Assembly (NCBI RefSeq): GCF_009184425.1
Contig: NZ_WELG01000002.1
Span: 1,240,001 to 1,304,000, forward strand
Origin: Flagellimonas olearia
GTDB lineage: Bacteria; Bacteroidota; Bacteroidia; Flavobacteriales; Flavobacteriaceae
Length of the DNA stretch: 64,000 nucleotides
Direction of reading: 5' to 3'
The notes beneath the pieces were generated by a model. That model had not been told where the DNA came from and searched no databases. It was given only the letters and a program-made list of their open reading frames with translations. Of the stretch, positions 44,121 through 52,474 are shown one piece after another. How positions within the stretch are numbered: position 1 is the first letter of the stretch; every line of letters begins with the position of its first letter. The position numbers were made by a program, and so were the translations under genes.

Positions 44121-44714
44121 TTATACACTTTCCCCATTGTAAAAATTGGTAAGGATGGATTCCATTTCTTCCTTGCCGGCCACAATACCCTCAATTCTGT
44201 CCCACAGTGCTTCGGGGAGCAAGGGGCGAAGGGCCTGTTGCCGTTTGGTGATGTGGCCGAACACCTTTTCAATTTTTTTGTCCCACACCTTGTAGTATTT
44301 CCGAAGGTCGTCCGGGTACACGATCTTGCGGCGGGTACCCTCATCGACTGCCCGAAATGGCAGGGGAATGTTGAGGTAGCCGTAATCGTCCGTCAATTGT
44401 TCCCCGGGCTGTATGTCGCGGATGGCGATCTCAAAATCGTAGGCCGTGGTCAGGCAATTGGAGTTGAAACTGTGGTTCACGTACCGCCCATTGTCCCAAC
44501 AAAGGATGTAATTGCCCTTGTTGTTGCGAAAGGTGTAGGTGTCCAAAATGTTTTGGTAAATGGGGTCCATTTGTTGGAGCTCCAAAGGGGTGAACTCGCG
44601 GTCCAAGCGGTCCAAGACCCATGTGATGGTGCCCGCGGGGATGAACTTGGTGGCCACTACGCCATAGCCGATCTCATTGCTTATAAACTTTAATTCTGTA
44701 TCTGGATGAATCAT
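44121..44714 (-). CDS. SET-domain protein (putative protein-lysine methyltransferase)
   Basis: 197 residues from the ATG at 44714 (a non-ATG in-frame extension upstream is unlikely). SET-domain landmarks are in order: GYGVVATKFIPAGTI (16-30), YVNHSFNSNC with Asn80, His81 and Ser82 of the AdoMet site, and PGEQLTDDYGY (103-113) with the catalytic Tyr. The post-SET Zn-Cys motif is missing. Such genes are sporadic in bacteria and may come from eukaryotes by transfer. Target protein unknown. It is between the Crp/Fnr gene and the SugE-type exporter. Confidence 0.82.
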   Translation of the reverse strand: MIHPDTELKFISNEIGYGVVATKFIPAGTITWVLDRLDREFTPLELQQMDPIYQNILDTYTFRNNKGNYILCWDNGRYVNHSFNSNCLTTAYDFEIAIRDIQPGEQLTDDYGYLNIPLPFRAVDEGTRRKIVYPDDLRKYYKVWDKKIEKVFGHITKRQQALRPLLPEALWDRIEGIVAGKEEMESILTNFYNGESV

Positions 44715-44858
44715 TTTATACTCTTGAATTTTTAGTTGAAGGTATAAAATTGTTGGATCGGTTTTTTGGAATAATGCGGTCCAATAAATAATGGAAACCA
44801 CACCTGTACAAACCCTTTATGGCCGCCCAGAATTGACTTGAAAATAGGATGGCTCCCT

Positions 44859-45185
44859 TTAGTGGGACACCATTTTAAGGCCAATGATGGAAATGACCAA
44901 AGTGGTGATGAAAAGGAGTCGCAAAAACGTGGTGGGCTCCTTGAATACCAAGATCCCGATCAAGACCGTGCCAACGGCCCCAATCCCTGTCCAAACGGCG
45001 TAGGCCGTTCCTATAGGCAAGGTCTGGGTAGCTTTTACAAGAAGTCCCATGCTTATGGCAAGTGCTATCAGAAACCCTGCGTACCATAAATACATATCGG
45101 TTCCTGTGGCCTCTTTTGCCTTTCCCAAACAGAATGCAAAAGCTACTTCAAACAATCCGGCAACGATCAAGATGATCCAGTTCAT
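44859..45185 (-). CDS. SMR-family exporter, SugE/Gdx-type
   Basis: 108 residues with four membrane helices. The conserved Glu of the first helix is E13 (AGLFEVAFAF). The segment PIGTAYAVWTGIGAVGTVLIG matches SugE/Gdx proteins (pieces PIGTAYAVWTGIG and AVGTVLIG), which export guanidinium, better than EmrE. It works as an antiparallel dimer in the inner membrane. There is a -7 element at 45244-45251; no guanidine riboswitch motif could be seen in the leader. Confidence 0.85.
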   Translation of the reverse strand: MNWIILIVAGLFEVAFAFCLGKAKEATGTDMYLWYAGFLIALAISMGLLVKATQTLPIGTAYAVWTGIGAVGTVLIGILVFKEPTTFLRLLFITTLVISIIGLKMVSH

Positions 45186-45243
45186 GCTACACTGACATTA
45201 ATACCCATTTGGACGGTTTCCAACAGGTTTTTTTGGCACCATG

Positions 45244-45251
45244 CAAAGGTA
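45244..45251 (-). promoter_or_regulatory. -7 element of the SMR gene (TACCTTTG)
   Basis: Exact TAnnTTTG on the minus strand, 58 nt before the start codon; leader about 50 nt. Confidence 0.5.
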
Positions 45252-45390
45252 TGGTTTCTTGGGGTTTCTCCTTTAGTTGTATGGCTCTGTTTTATACCTG
45301 ATATATTTTGGGGTATAGGTATGAATGGTCAAATCCGTTGATGGAAATTTTAGGGGTGTAACCGCGTAGTTTTTTTCAGGGTAAAAAAAC

Positions 45391-45672
45391 CTATTCCCCA
45401 CTCAATCGCTTGAGTTTTTGCAAGACTTCATACACTGAAAAACTGCGGGCAAAGCGGTACATTTCTTTGTTGTCTGCCTTGAGTATTACCACCGGCAGCG
45501 TGAAGACCATGGATTGCCCGGTAAACTCCACTTCCTCCTCCACATCCACCACACGAATGGCCACCTTGGGAAAATTTTCTTGAATAGCCTCCAGCAACTT
45601 TGGTTTTAGCACTTTACAGACCCCACAGGTTTTACCGGTAAAATAGAGGAGTTCAATGTTTTGTGTTTCCAT
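45391..45672 (-). CDS. Thioredoxin-family protein, CGVC type
   Basis: 93 residues from the ATG at 45672 (METQNIELLYF); an in-frame start at 45735 is less likely. The active site is TCGVC, Cys16 and Cys19, and the cis-Pro is in FTLPVVIL. It is cytoplasmic by lack of a signal peptide. A short thioredoxin-like protein, perhaps a reductant for a specific enzyme. It lies alone upstream of the SMR gene. Confidence 0.8.
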   Translation of the reverse strand: METQNIELLYFTGKTCGVCKVLKPKLLEAIQENFPKVAIRVVDVEEEVEFTGQSMVFTLPVVILKADNKEMYRFARSFSVYEVLQKLKRLSGE

Positions 45673-45753
45673 ATGACAGCAAACGATTTTACGGTCAAGC
45701 TGTATTCCTAGCATCCATTGGATGATAAGTGACAAATGATCAAAAGAATGATC

Positions 45754-47550
45754 CTACGGACTACAGTTACCTTCCGAAATGTTTTGCTGGGTTGGATTGA
45801 ACGCATTGCCCATTATCTCAAAAGAGTTGGAAAATCCATTGTCGATCAAAGGCTTTAACCCACAAAAATCAGTTAAACTGGTATTGCCGTTCACTCGAAG
45901 ATCCCCATTAAGGGTGGTCAAAGCTCCCAATGCATCTATATTCACTAAAGAGGCATTCTCAGTGATTTGTAAGTTGTAATCAACTAGTTCTATATTGTTA
46001 AGGCCATCAAGACTGGTCAATGCAGAATTTTCAGAGATCAGCATTCTGCCATTAATCCCAAGAACATTTCTAAGTCCGTTTAGGCTGGCCAATGAAGGGT
46101 TCCCGACAATACTAACATTTCCCTTTATTAGCTCAAAATTGGTTAGCCCCTCAAGGTCCGTCAATGAACTATTATACTCAATTCTGATCCCTCCGTAAAA
46201 TATGATTCCATTGACCTTGCTTAGTCCATTGATATTTGTCAGATTATTATTTCTTTGGATTGTGATGGATCCTAATGTCTCGAGATTGCTCAATCCATCA
46301 AGGTTGGTCAGGGATGTATTGTCTATTATTGTCAAATTTTCACCAATGGAAGTCACGCTGGAAAGCCCATTGACATTCATCAACACAGGATTCTTTTGAA
46401 CATAAAGACCATATCTGGTAGATACCAACCCGGAAAGGCCGTCAATATTCTCCAAGGTTTCATTGTTATCTACTCCGAGCCACCTATCTACTTTGGTTAG
46501 ATTTTCCAGACCATCTAAATTTTTTAAGGAAGGGTTTGTGTCTATATCCAAGTAGCCTAAAATTTCTTGTAGACCATCAAGTCCTTTTAGTGTGGTCAAA
46601 TAGTCATTGTACATAATAGTGACGTTATCGCCTATCGTGGTCAAGTTTTCCAGACCTTCAAAACTTTCTAGATGGGTAGGGCCGACCCAAACCTCTCCAT
46701 CCACTGTAGTAAGGTCCTTTAAGGGCTCTAAACTATTGATGATATTGTCATCAATGGCGGAGATTCGTAAGCGCCCAGTAATTCTCTTGTATCCATGGCT
46801 GCCAAAAGCATCAACCTCCTCTTGGGAGGTCAAATCTATATACCCTTCATATGTGAGGGCAGGGAAATCTTGGGACGTGAAGGTCACTTCGTTGCCATAA
46901 GCAACTCCAAAGCTGTTTGCCGCATAGGCCCTTAGGTAGTATTTGGTGTTTGCCGTTAAATAGGTCAAGGCGCTGGTATAAGTACCTGTTCCCGTACCGT
47001 CTAGGGTCCTGCCGCCCGATCCTATGACTGGGTTGGGAGAAGTGCTCCAGCAAATGCCTCTTACCGTAATCTCGGCACCACCGTCATTGGTGATGTTCCC
47101 CCCACTGCTAGCCGTTTCTTCACCAATTTCCGAAACCGCCAAAGTGGTAAGTGTGGGCAAGCCAACATCCGTGGTGAAGATCACTTCGTTGCCATATGCG
47201 GTTCCCTTGCTGTTGGTGGCATAGGCCCTTAGGTGGTATTCGGTTTTTCCTGATAAATGGGTCAAGGCACTGGCAAAATTTCCTGTCCCTGTACCATCGG
47301 TGGTCTTGCTGTCCGCTACGGTAGGGTTGGTCGAAGTACTCCAGCAAACGCCCCTTGCCGTAATCGTGGCACCACCATCATCGGTGACGTTGCCCCCACT
47401 GCTGGCGGTTTCCCCATCAATTTCGGAGACCGCTAAAGTAGTGAGCGTGGGAAGGGCGATCGGGGTCTCATTTTCTATGGGATCGGAACTGTCTTTGGAA
47501 CAGGAAAAAAAAGTAAAGGCAATAAGGAGGGATAGGAAAATCGGTTTCAT
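45754..47550 (-). CDS. Lipoprotein with two Fn3-like repeats and receptor-L-like repeats
   Basis: 598 residues. Type II signal with lipobox FFSCS (MKPIFLSLLIAFTFFSC). Two tandem 90-residue repeats follow (about 36-128 and 130-225), each with LPTLTTLAVSEI, TASSGGN, ARGVCWST or VRGICWST and YHLRAYATNS or YYLRAYAANS. The remaining part (about 230-590) is a beta-helix of 24-residue turns (LTxLxGLxxLxxIxGxLxIxxN) like receptor L domains or internalin-type leucine repeats. It is a surface-anchored binding protein by design, and the ligand is unknown. Confidence 0.8.
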   Translation of the reverse strand: MKPIFLSLLIAFTFFSCSKDSSDPIENETPIALPTLTTLAVSEIDGETASSGGNVTDDGGATITARGVCWSTSTNPTVADSKTTDGTGTGNFASALTHLSGKTEYHLRAYATNSKGTAYGNEVIFTTDVGLPTLTTLAVSEIGEETASSGGNITNDGGAEITVRGICWSTSPNPVIGSGGRTLDGTGTGTYTSALTYLTANTKYYLRAYAANSFGVAYGNEVTFTSQDFPALTYEGYIDLTSQEEVDAFGSHGYKRITGRLRISAIDDNIINSLEPLKDLTTVDGEVWVGPTHLESFEGLENLTTIGDNVTIMYNDYLTTLKGLDGLQEILGYLDIDTNPSLKNLDGLENLTKVDRWLGVDNNETLENIDGLSGLVSTRYGLYVQKNPVLMNVNGLSSVTSIGENLTIIDNTSLTNLDGLSNLETLGSITIQRNNNLTNINGLSKVNGIIFYGGIRIEYNSSLTDLEGLTNFELIKGNVSIVGNPSLASLNGLRNVLGINGRMLISENSALTSLDGLNNIELVDYNLQITENASLVNIDALGALTTLNGDLRVNGNTSLTDFCGLKPLIDNGFSNSFEIMGNAFNPTQQNISEGNCSP

Positions 47551-47614
47551 TGGGCTAAGGTTGAGTAACTTCTGTTTTTAAAGGACAAAAATGTTCAAGA
47601 TAACCATTTTGGAT

Positions 47615-48238
47615 TTATTTCCGCTTCCCCCGCAACTTTTTCACCTCGTCCACGGTAAGGCCGGTGGAGTTGGCAATGGTTTCCACATCCACACCGTTGG
47701 CTTTAAGTTGCCGGGCAATCTCAATTTCCCGTTTTCGTTGGGCCATGGCGGCGGCCTCTTTTTTGTAGCGTTCCTTGAGCACGTAGTTGGGCACGTACTG
47801 GGTGCTTTCGGCCAGTTCTTCCATAAGCCCCATGTTCTTGAAGCTTACGTAGCTCTCGGTGGTAATGATCAAGTGGTCCAGCACCTCGGTGTTCACAATA
47901 ATGCCCACTTGTATAAGGCGGTCTGTAATGTCCTTGTCCACCTCGGTGGGCACCAACTCGCCAGATGGGTGGTTGTGGCACAGGACGATCTTTACGGCCC
48001 TTTTCTGGAGCGCCAGGCTAAAGACCTCCATGGGTTCGGCCAGGGCACGGTTCACCGTGCCCAGACTGATCAGCTCTATAAAGAGGATGCGGTTGTTGTT
48101 GGCCAGCCCGATCACCCAAAAGTGCTCGCGGTCCTGGTCTATCTTGTCCTCACGCAACAGAATGCGCTGCATGATGCCATAAATATCGAAAGCGTTGAGG
48201 ATTTTGATCTTTTCGGCTTTGGTGAGTTTAATGTCCAT
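47615..48238 (-). CDS. RadC-like JAB/MPN protein with Rpn-like C-terminal tail
   Basis: 207 residues. The RadC JAMM core is complete: Glu71 (MEVFSLAL), His88 and His90 (HNHPSG), Thr98 where Ser is usual, and Asp101 (VPTEVDKD). The N-terminal helix-hairpin-helix of full RadC proteins is absent. The C-terminal 50 residues, rich in KKEAAAMAQRKREIEIARQL and ending IANSTGLTVDEVKKL, look like the tail of Rpn/PD-(D/E)XK recombination-linked proteins. Function is open; RadC proteins are often in mobile or defence-linked loci. Starts right behind the repeat at 48233-48290. Confidence 0.75.
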   Translation of the reverse strand: MDIKLTKAEKIKILNAFDIYGIMQRILLREDKIDQDREHFWVIGLANNNRILFIELISLGTVNRALAEPMEVFSLALQKRAVKIVLCHNHPSGELVPTEVDKDITDRLIQVGIIVNTEVLDHLIITTESYVSFKNMGLMEELAESTQYVPNYVLKERYKKEAAAMAQRKREIEIARQLKANGVDVETIANSTGLTVDEVKKLRGKRK

Positions 48239-48290
48239 GTTCTAAAGATAGCATTTTGTAGGATTTGGGTTTGGGGAGGTTGGGGGTAAT
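48233..48290. repeat. G-rich repeat, copy A
   Basis: Copy upstream of the RadC-like gene: plus-strand sequence has runs GG, GGG, GGGG, GG and GGGGG with short spacers, a quadruplex-like pattern, and a TATCTTTA box on the minus strand at 48243-48250, ending 4 nt from the start codon. Confidence 0.7.
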
Positions 48291-48304
48291 CCAATGGTTG
48301 TTTT

Positions 48305-48739
48305 TTAGATGTTTTCTCTAGTTACCTTTAAATTTAATAGTTTAAGTTCTTTTTCAAGTAAATCAATGGTCTTTTTGTCCATCGCAAGCATAAAGCCGCC
48401 ATTCTTTTCTCCGGTGATTTTGATAAACGGTCCTGCACGAACAACCTTTTTTAGTTCAATGTTGTTGATTTTTTCAAGTTTGAAACTCATCTCGGCAAAC
48501 TTAAAAGGCATCAATGGTCTTTTGATTACCAGATTTGATTTTGAAAGATGGAATGTTTTTACTTTTCGGATGAGTTGGACTACCCCAAATACCATTAAAA
48601 ATGCCCCTGCCCATAAGAAAAAAGCATCTTCTCCATGTGAAGCCAGAAATGTGATTCCAAGGCCTATTTCTAGAATGGCATCCAGTATATAAGGGATGAT
48701 TTTTCTCCAATTGACACCTATTTCTAAAATACCGTTCAT
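48305..48739 (-). CDS. Small membrane protein with bPH-like domain, unknown
   Basis: 144 residues. Two membrane helices (about 14-33 and 39-57) followed by a beta-rich soluble part (60-135) that resembles bacterial PH-like domains. AT-rich and not recognised. Upstream is copy B of the repeat, whose end touches the start codon. The same architecture is found in the gene at 52635-53180. Confidence 0.6.
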   Translation of the reverse strand: MNGILEIGVNWRKIIPYILDAILEIGLGITFLASHGEDAFFLWAGAFLMVFGVVQLIRKVKTFHLSKSNLVIKRPLMPFKFAEMSFKLEKINNIELKKVVRAGPFIKITGEKNGGFMLAMDKKTIDLLEKELKLLNLKVTRENI

Positions 48740-48776
48740 TTTGTAGGATTTGGGTTTTGGGAGGTTGGGGGCTAAT
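48736..48776. repeat. G-rich repeat, copy B
   Basis: Shares TTTTGTAGGATTTGGGTTTTGG and GAGGTTGGGGG with copy A, shown as two pieces. The ATG of the 48305-48739 gene sits at the repeat edge, so the TATCTTTA part of copies A and C is missing here. Confidence 0.65.
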
Positions 48777-48783
48777 ATAATCT

Positions 48784-49080
48784 TTATTTGAATTCTAGTT
48801 TTTTACATCTCCATTTGATGAAAAATGCCAGTAAAAAGATAAATACAATATGTATGATCGGAACAAAAATAACGTACAATAATCTCTGGATTCCATATTC
48901 GTCGTGGCCAATGAAAGGAAGATCGGCATAGATCAGATATAGGGAATAGCCAACGACCAAAATTACATTCAGGACAAAGAACAATTTAAAGTATTTCCAA
49001 TTTGAAAGTAATGCCATACTGATGTACCAGAGGATTCCGGGTACCAGAAATATCAAAACGAGAAGGAATACAACGTCCAT
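48784..49080 (-). CDS. Small membrane protein (98 aa), unknown
   Basis: 98 residues with three likely membrane helices (about 3-24, 31-50 and 71-92) and a basic C-terminus (KWRCKKLEFK). AT-rich, no family seen. Its start codon region is part of repeat copy C, with a TATCTTTA box 4 nt upstream as in the RadC-like gene, so the promoter parts of the two genes are nearly identical. Confidence 0.55.
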   Translation of the reverse strand: MDVVFLLVLIFLVPGILWYISMALLSNWKYFKLFFVLNVILVVGYSLYLIYADLPFIGHDEYGIQRLLYVIFVPIIHIVFIFLLAFFIKWRCKKLEFK

Positions 49081-49130
49081 GTTCTAAAGATAGCATTTTA
49101 TAGGATTTGGGTTTTGAGAGGTTATGGGTT
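49075..49130. repeat. G-rich repeat, copy C
   Basis: GTCCATGTTCTAAAGATAGC identical to copy A for more than 20 nt, then the G-rich part with two substitutions. The stop codon of the next gene (49122-49124) lies inside the repeat. Confidence 0.7.
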
Positions 49131-49559
49131 TGTCAATATTGGATTTTGAATAAATTCATCAATTCTAGTTTTTTTCCAAAATGGAAATGCCCAAAGTAAC
49201 ATTGTGGCAAAACTTTCAAACGTGCCATTTCTTTCAACAAAATAATCAGTTCTATAGTGAAAGCTCCCCTTGTAATATTTTTGTCTTTTTATTCTTGAGT
49301 GTAAAACTTCCTTGAATCGATTTATCCCATCACTATGAGTCCTGCCTTCTTCAAATTTGTCCGAAAAACATTCATCAACAGCATCAATTCCGACTCTAAC
49401 TTCATTGAATTCATACCTAATCGAAATTGAGGAGTGTTCTTTATTCTTAGGTTCGATGTGGAACCAATAAGGTTCAATCCAGTTTGTTTCACATTCAATT
49501 GTGTTCTCAAGGATTTGTTCAACTTTTCTCACACTGTTTTGAAACTCTATCAAATCCAA
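49122..49559 (-). CDS. Unknown protein (145 aa)
   Basis: 145 residues, soluble, with Asp/Glu-rich sequence and many aromatic residues (HIEPKNKEHSSISIRYEF, HSRIKRQKYYKGSFHYRTDYF as pieces HSRIKRQKYYKG and SFHYRTDYF). AT-rich. No family recognised. It could be an immunity-like or accessory protein; nothing supports a function. Its last residues, LTNP, are encoded by the repeat. Confidence 0.55.
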   Translation of the reverse strand: MDLIEFQNSVRKVEQILENTIECETNWIEPYWFHIEPKNKEHSSISIRYEFNEVRVGIDAVDECFSDKFEEGRTHSDGINRFKEVLHSRIKRQKYYKGSFHYRTDYFVERNGTFESFATMLLWAFPFWKKTRIDEFIQNPILTNP

Positions 49560-49628
49560 GGGCGTATTTTAATATAGGATGAAACAATTGTACATGTTGA
49601 TTTAAAGTGTTTTTAGATGCAAGATAAA

Positions 49629-52463
49629 TCAATGCGCCTCCAACCAGTTCTCGCCCACACCCACTTCCACATCCAAGGGTACGGAGAGGGTATAGGCATT
49701 TTCCATTTCGGCCTTAATGAGTTTTTTCATCTCCTCCAGTTCGGGTTTGTAGCAATCGAACACCAATTCATCGTGCACCTGCAACAACATCTTGGTCCTG
49801 TACTTTCCTTCGGAAAGCTTTTTGTGGATGTTGATCATGGCGATTTTGATGATGTCCGCCGCACTCCCCTGAATGGGCGCGTTCACGGCATTTCGCTCCG
49901 CGGCACCACGCACCACCTGGTTCCCGGCGTTGATGTCCTTTAAATAGCGTCTTCGGCCCAAAATGGTCTGCACATAGCCGTGGTCACGGGCAAAATCTAT
50001 CTGCTCACTGATGTAGTTGCGCAGTTTGGGATAGGTCTTGTAATAGGTGTCTATGAGGTCCTTGGCCTCGGTACGGCTCAGGTCCGTTTGGTTGCTCAAC
50101 CCAAAGGCCGATACCCCATAAATGATCCCAAAGTTCACCGTTTTGGCATTGCTACGCTGTTCGCGGGTCACTTCCCCAATCGGCACATTGAATACCTTGG
50201 ATGCCGTGGAGGCATGGATGTCCTCTCCGTGTTTAAAGGCGGAGATCATGGTGTCTTCCTCGCTCAAGGCCGCGATGATACGCAACTCTATCTGGGAGTA
50301 ATCCGCGGCGAGCAGCACGTAGTTTTCATCCCGTGGGATAAAGGCCTTGCGCACCTGCCTTCCCCGTTCGGTACGGATGGGAATGTTCTGCAGGTTGGGG
50401 TTATTGCTGCTCAAACGCCCTGTTGCGGCCACGGTCTGCATATAGTCCGTGTGTACGCGCCCCGTTTCTTTCTGAACCTCGTTGGGCAGGGCGTCCACAT
50501 AGGTGCTTTTGAGTTTGGCCAGTCCGCGGTAGTCCAACACATTTTGGATGATCTCATGGTCCTTGGCCAGATAGGAGAGCACGTCCTCCGCAGTGGAGTA
50601 CTGTCCCGTTTTGGTCTTTTTGGGCTTGTCCACCAGTTTCAGCTTGTCAAAAAGGATGTCGCCCAACTGTTTGGGAGAGGCAATGTTGAATTGCTCCCCA
50701 GCCTGCTCGTAGATGTTCTTTTCCAGTTCTGCAATGTCCGTTTCAAGGGCAGTGGAGAGGTCTTTCAAATAGTCCTCATCCAGATTGATGCCTTCCCGTT
50801 CCATATCGGCCAAGACGCGGAGCAGAGGTACTTCAATGTCCTCGAACAGTTTGTCCGTTTGGGCCTCTTTGAGTTCCGGGGCAAAGTGCAGCCCCAATTG
50901 AAAGGTGATGTCGGCATCCTCCACGGCATATTCCGTTTGTTTTTCCAAAGGCACCTGTCGCATGCTGAGCTGGTTCTTGCCCTTTTTGCCGATGAGCTCG
51001 GTAATGGAAACGGGCGTGTAGTTGAGGTAGGTCTCTGCCAGTACGTCCATGTTGTGTCGCATATCGGGGTTGATGAGGTAGTGGGCCAACATGGTATCGA
51101 ACAGCTTGCCCTTGACCTCCACGCCATAATTCTGCATCACCTTGATGTCGTACTTGAGGTTTTGCCCCATCTTTTCAATCTTTTCCGATTCAAAGAAGGG
51201 GCGCAATTTTTCAATAAGGGGCATGGCATCGTTTTTCCCTTCGGGAAAGGGTACGTAAAATCCCTTGCCGGGCGACCAGCTAAAGGCAATCCCCACCAGT
51301 TCGGCTTCCAAGGGGTTGATGGAGGTGGTCTCCGTATCAAAACAGACGGTGGGCTGTTTCAGGAGCATTTCCAAGAACAGTTCCATGCCCAATCCATGTT
51401 GCACGGTCTGATAAAAATGAGGCACATCGGCAACGGTCTTTCGGCCGCTATGGTCCTTGATGGTGGCCGCTGCCTCGGCGGGATCGCCCCCAAAAAGGGT
51501 AAATTGACCGCTTCCGGCCACTTTGGCCTCCTGTTTGGCGGTTTCGGTGCTGGTCACGGGAGCGCTGGGCTCAGCTTCCCCGGAGAATATTTTAATGAAC
51601 TGTTCCTTCAACCTGCGGAACTCTAGCTCCTCGAAGATTTCCTGTACTTTTTCGGAATCGGGTGGACACATTTCGTAGTCCTCGGCATGGAACTGCACAT
51701 CACAATCAATTTTGATTTCGGCCAATTGGCGAGACAAACGGCCGAGTTCGGCGTTTTCCTCCACTTTTTCTTTCATTTTGCCCTTGAGCTTATCCGTGTT
51801 GGCCAACAATCCTTCCAAGGAATCAAAGTCTTCCAAAAACTTCTTGGCGGTCTTGTCGCCCACACCGGGCAGTCCGGGAATATTGTCACTGGCATCACCC
51901 ATCATTCCCAGATAATCGATCACCTGTTCCGGACGTTTCACGCCGAAGCGTTTTTGTACTTCGGGGATGCCCCAGATTTCTATGCCGTTGCCCATTCGCG
52001 CCGGGCGGTACATAAAAATGTTCTCGCTCACCAATTGTCCAAAATCCTTGTCCGGGGTCACCATAAAGATCTTGTAGTTCTCCTTTTCGGCCTGTTTGGC
52101 TATGGTCCCGATAAGGTCATCGGCCTCATATCCTTCCAATTCCACAATCGGGATCTTCATGGCCTTGAGGATATCCTGAATGTAGGGCACCGCAATACGA
52201 ATGGCGTCCGGGGTCTCGTCCCGGTTGGCCTTGTAATCCTCAAAAAGTTCGGTGCGCTCCACACTGCCACCTTTGTCAAAGGCCACGGCCAAATGATCGG
52301 GTTGTTCGCGTTTGATCACATCAAAAAGGGAGTTCACAAACCCCATGATGGCGGAGGTGTCCATCCCTTTGGAATTGATCCGCGGGTTTTTGATGAGGGC
52401 GTAATAGCCCCTAAAAATCAGGGCATAGGCGTCAAGTAGAAAAAGTCGTTTTTGTTCGGACAT
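49629..52463 (-). CDS. polA: DNA polymerase I
   Basis: 944 residues from the ATG at 52463 (MSEQKRLFLLDAYALIFRGYY); an in-frame TTG 18 nt upstream is unlikely. The 5'-3' exonuclease domain fills about 1-300 (LFLLDAYALIF, GYEADDLIGT, YLGMMGDASDNIPG), a 3'-5' exonuclease domain follows with CFDTETTSINP intact, so proofreading is probably active, and the polymerase domain has AADYSQIELRIIA, RSNAKTVNFGIIYGVS and LLQVHDELVFD. Standard for Bacteroidota. Surrounded by AT-rich unknown genes. Confidence 0.97.
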   Translation of the reverse strand: MSEQKRLFLLDAYALIFRGYYALIKNPRINSKGMDTSAIMGFVNSLFDVIKREQPDHLAVAFDKGGSVERTELFEDYKANRDETPDAIRIAVPYIQDILKAMKIPIVELEGYEADDLIGTIAKQAEKENYKIFMVTPDKDFGQLVSENIFMYRPARMGNGIEIWGIPEVQKRFGVKRPEQVIDYLGMMGDASDNIPGLPGVGDKTAKKFLEDFDSLEGLLANTDKLKGKMKEKVEENAELGRLSRQLAEIKIDCDVQFHAEDYEMCPPDSEKVQEIFEELEFRRLKEQFIKIFSGEAEPSAPVTSTETAKQEAKVAGSGQFTLFGGDPAEAAATIKDHSGRKTVADVPHFYQTVQHGLGMELFLEMLLKQPTVCFDTETTSINPLEAELVGIAFSWSPGKGFYVPFPEGKNDAMPLIEKLRPFFESEKIEKMGQNLKYDIKVMQNYGVEVKGKLFDTMLAHYLINPDMRHNMDVLAETYLNYTPVSITELIGKKGKNQLSMRQVPLEKQTEYAVEDADITFQLGLHFAPELKEAQTDKLFEDIEVPLLRVLADMEREGINLDEDYLKDLSTALETDIAELEKNIYEQAGEQFNIASPKQLGDILFDKLKLVDKPKKTKTGQYSTAEDVLSYLAKDHEIIQNVLDYRGLAKLKSTYVDALPNEVQKETGRVHTDYMQTVAATGRLSSNNPNLQNIPIRTERGRQVRKAFIPRDENYVLLAADYSQIELRIIAALSEEDTMISAFKHGEDIHASTASKVFNVPIGEVTREQRSNAKTVNFGIIYGVSAFGLSNQTDLSRTEAKDLIDTYYKTYPKLRNYISEQIDFARDHGYVQTILGRRRYLKDINAGNQVVRGAAERNAVNAPIQGSAADIIKIAMINIHKKLSEGKYRTKMLLQVHDELVFDCYKPELEEMKKLIKAEMENAYTLSVPLDVEVGVGENWLEAH

Positions 52464-52474
52464 ATTATTTTCAA

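Noticed and set aside
45186-45390. Guanidine riboswitch before the SugE-type gene
   Set aside because: The leader after the -7 box is only about 50 nt and I could not find paired ACGR loops or ykkC-type structure.
48233-49130. Integron attC sites
   Set aside because: The gene-plus-repeat pattern recalls cassettes, but the repeats lack RYYYAAC and GTTRRRY core sites, have no paired arms, and no integrase is in the window.
49980-51626. Long plus-strand open frame (548 codons) opposite polA
   Set aside because: It lies wholly inside polA in antisense, has no family features, and follows from codon bias of polA. Similar shadows occur opposite sucA (10273-10950), the amidohydrolase (8524-9627), rpoN (22221-22946) and hmgA (38406-39344).
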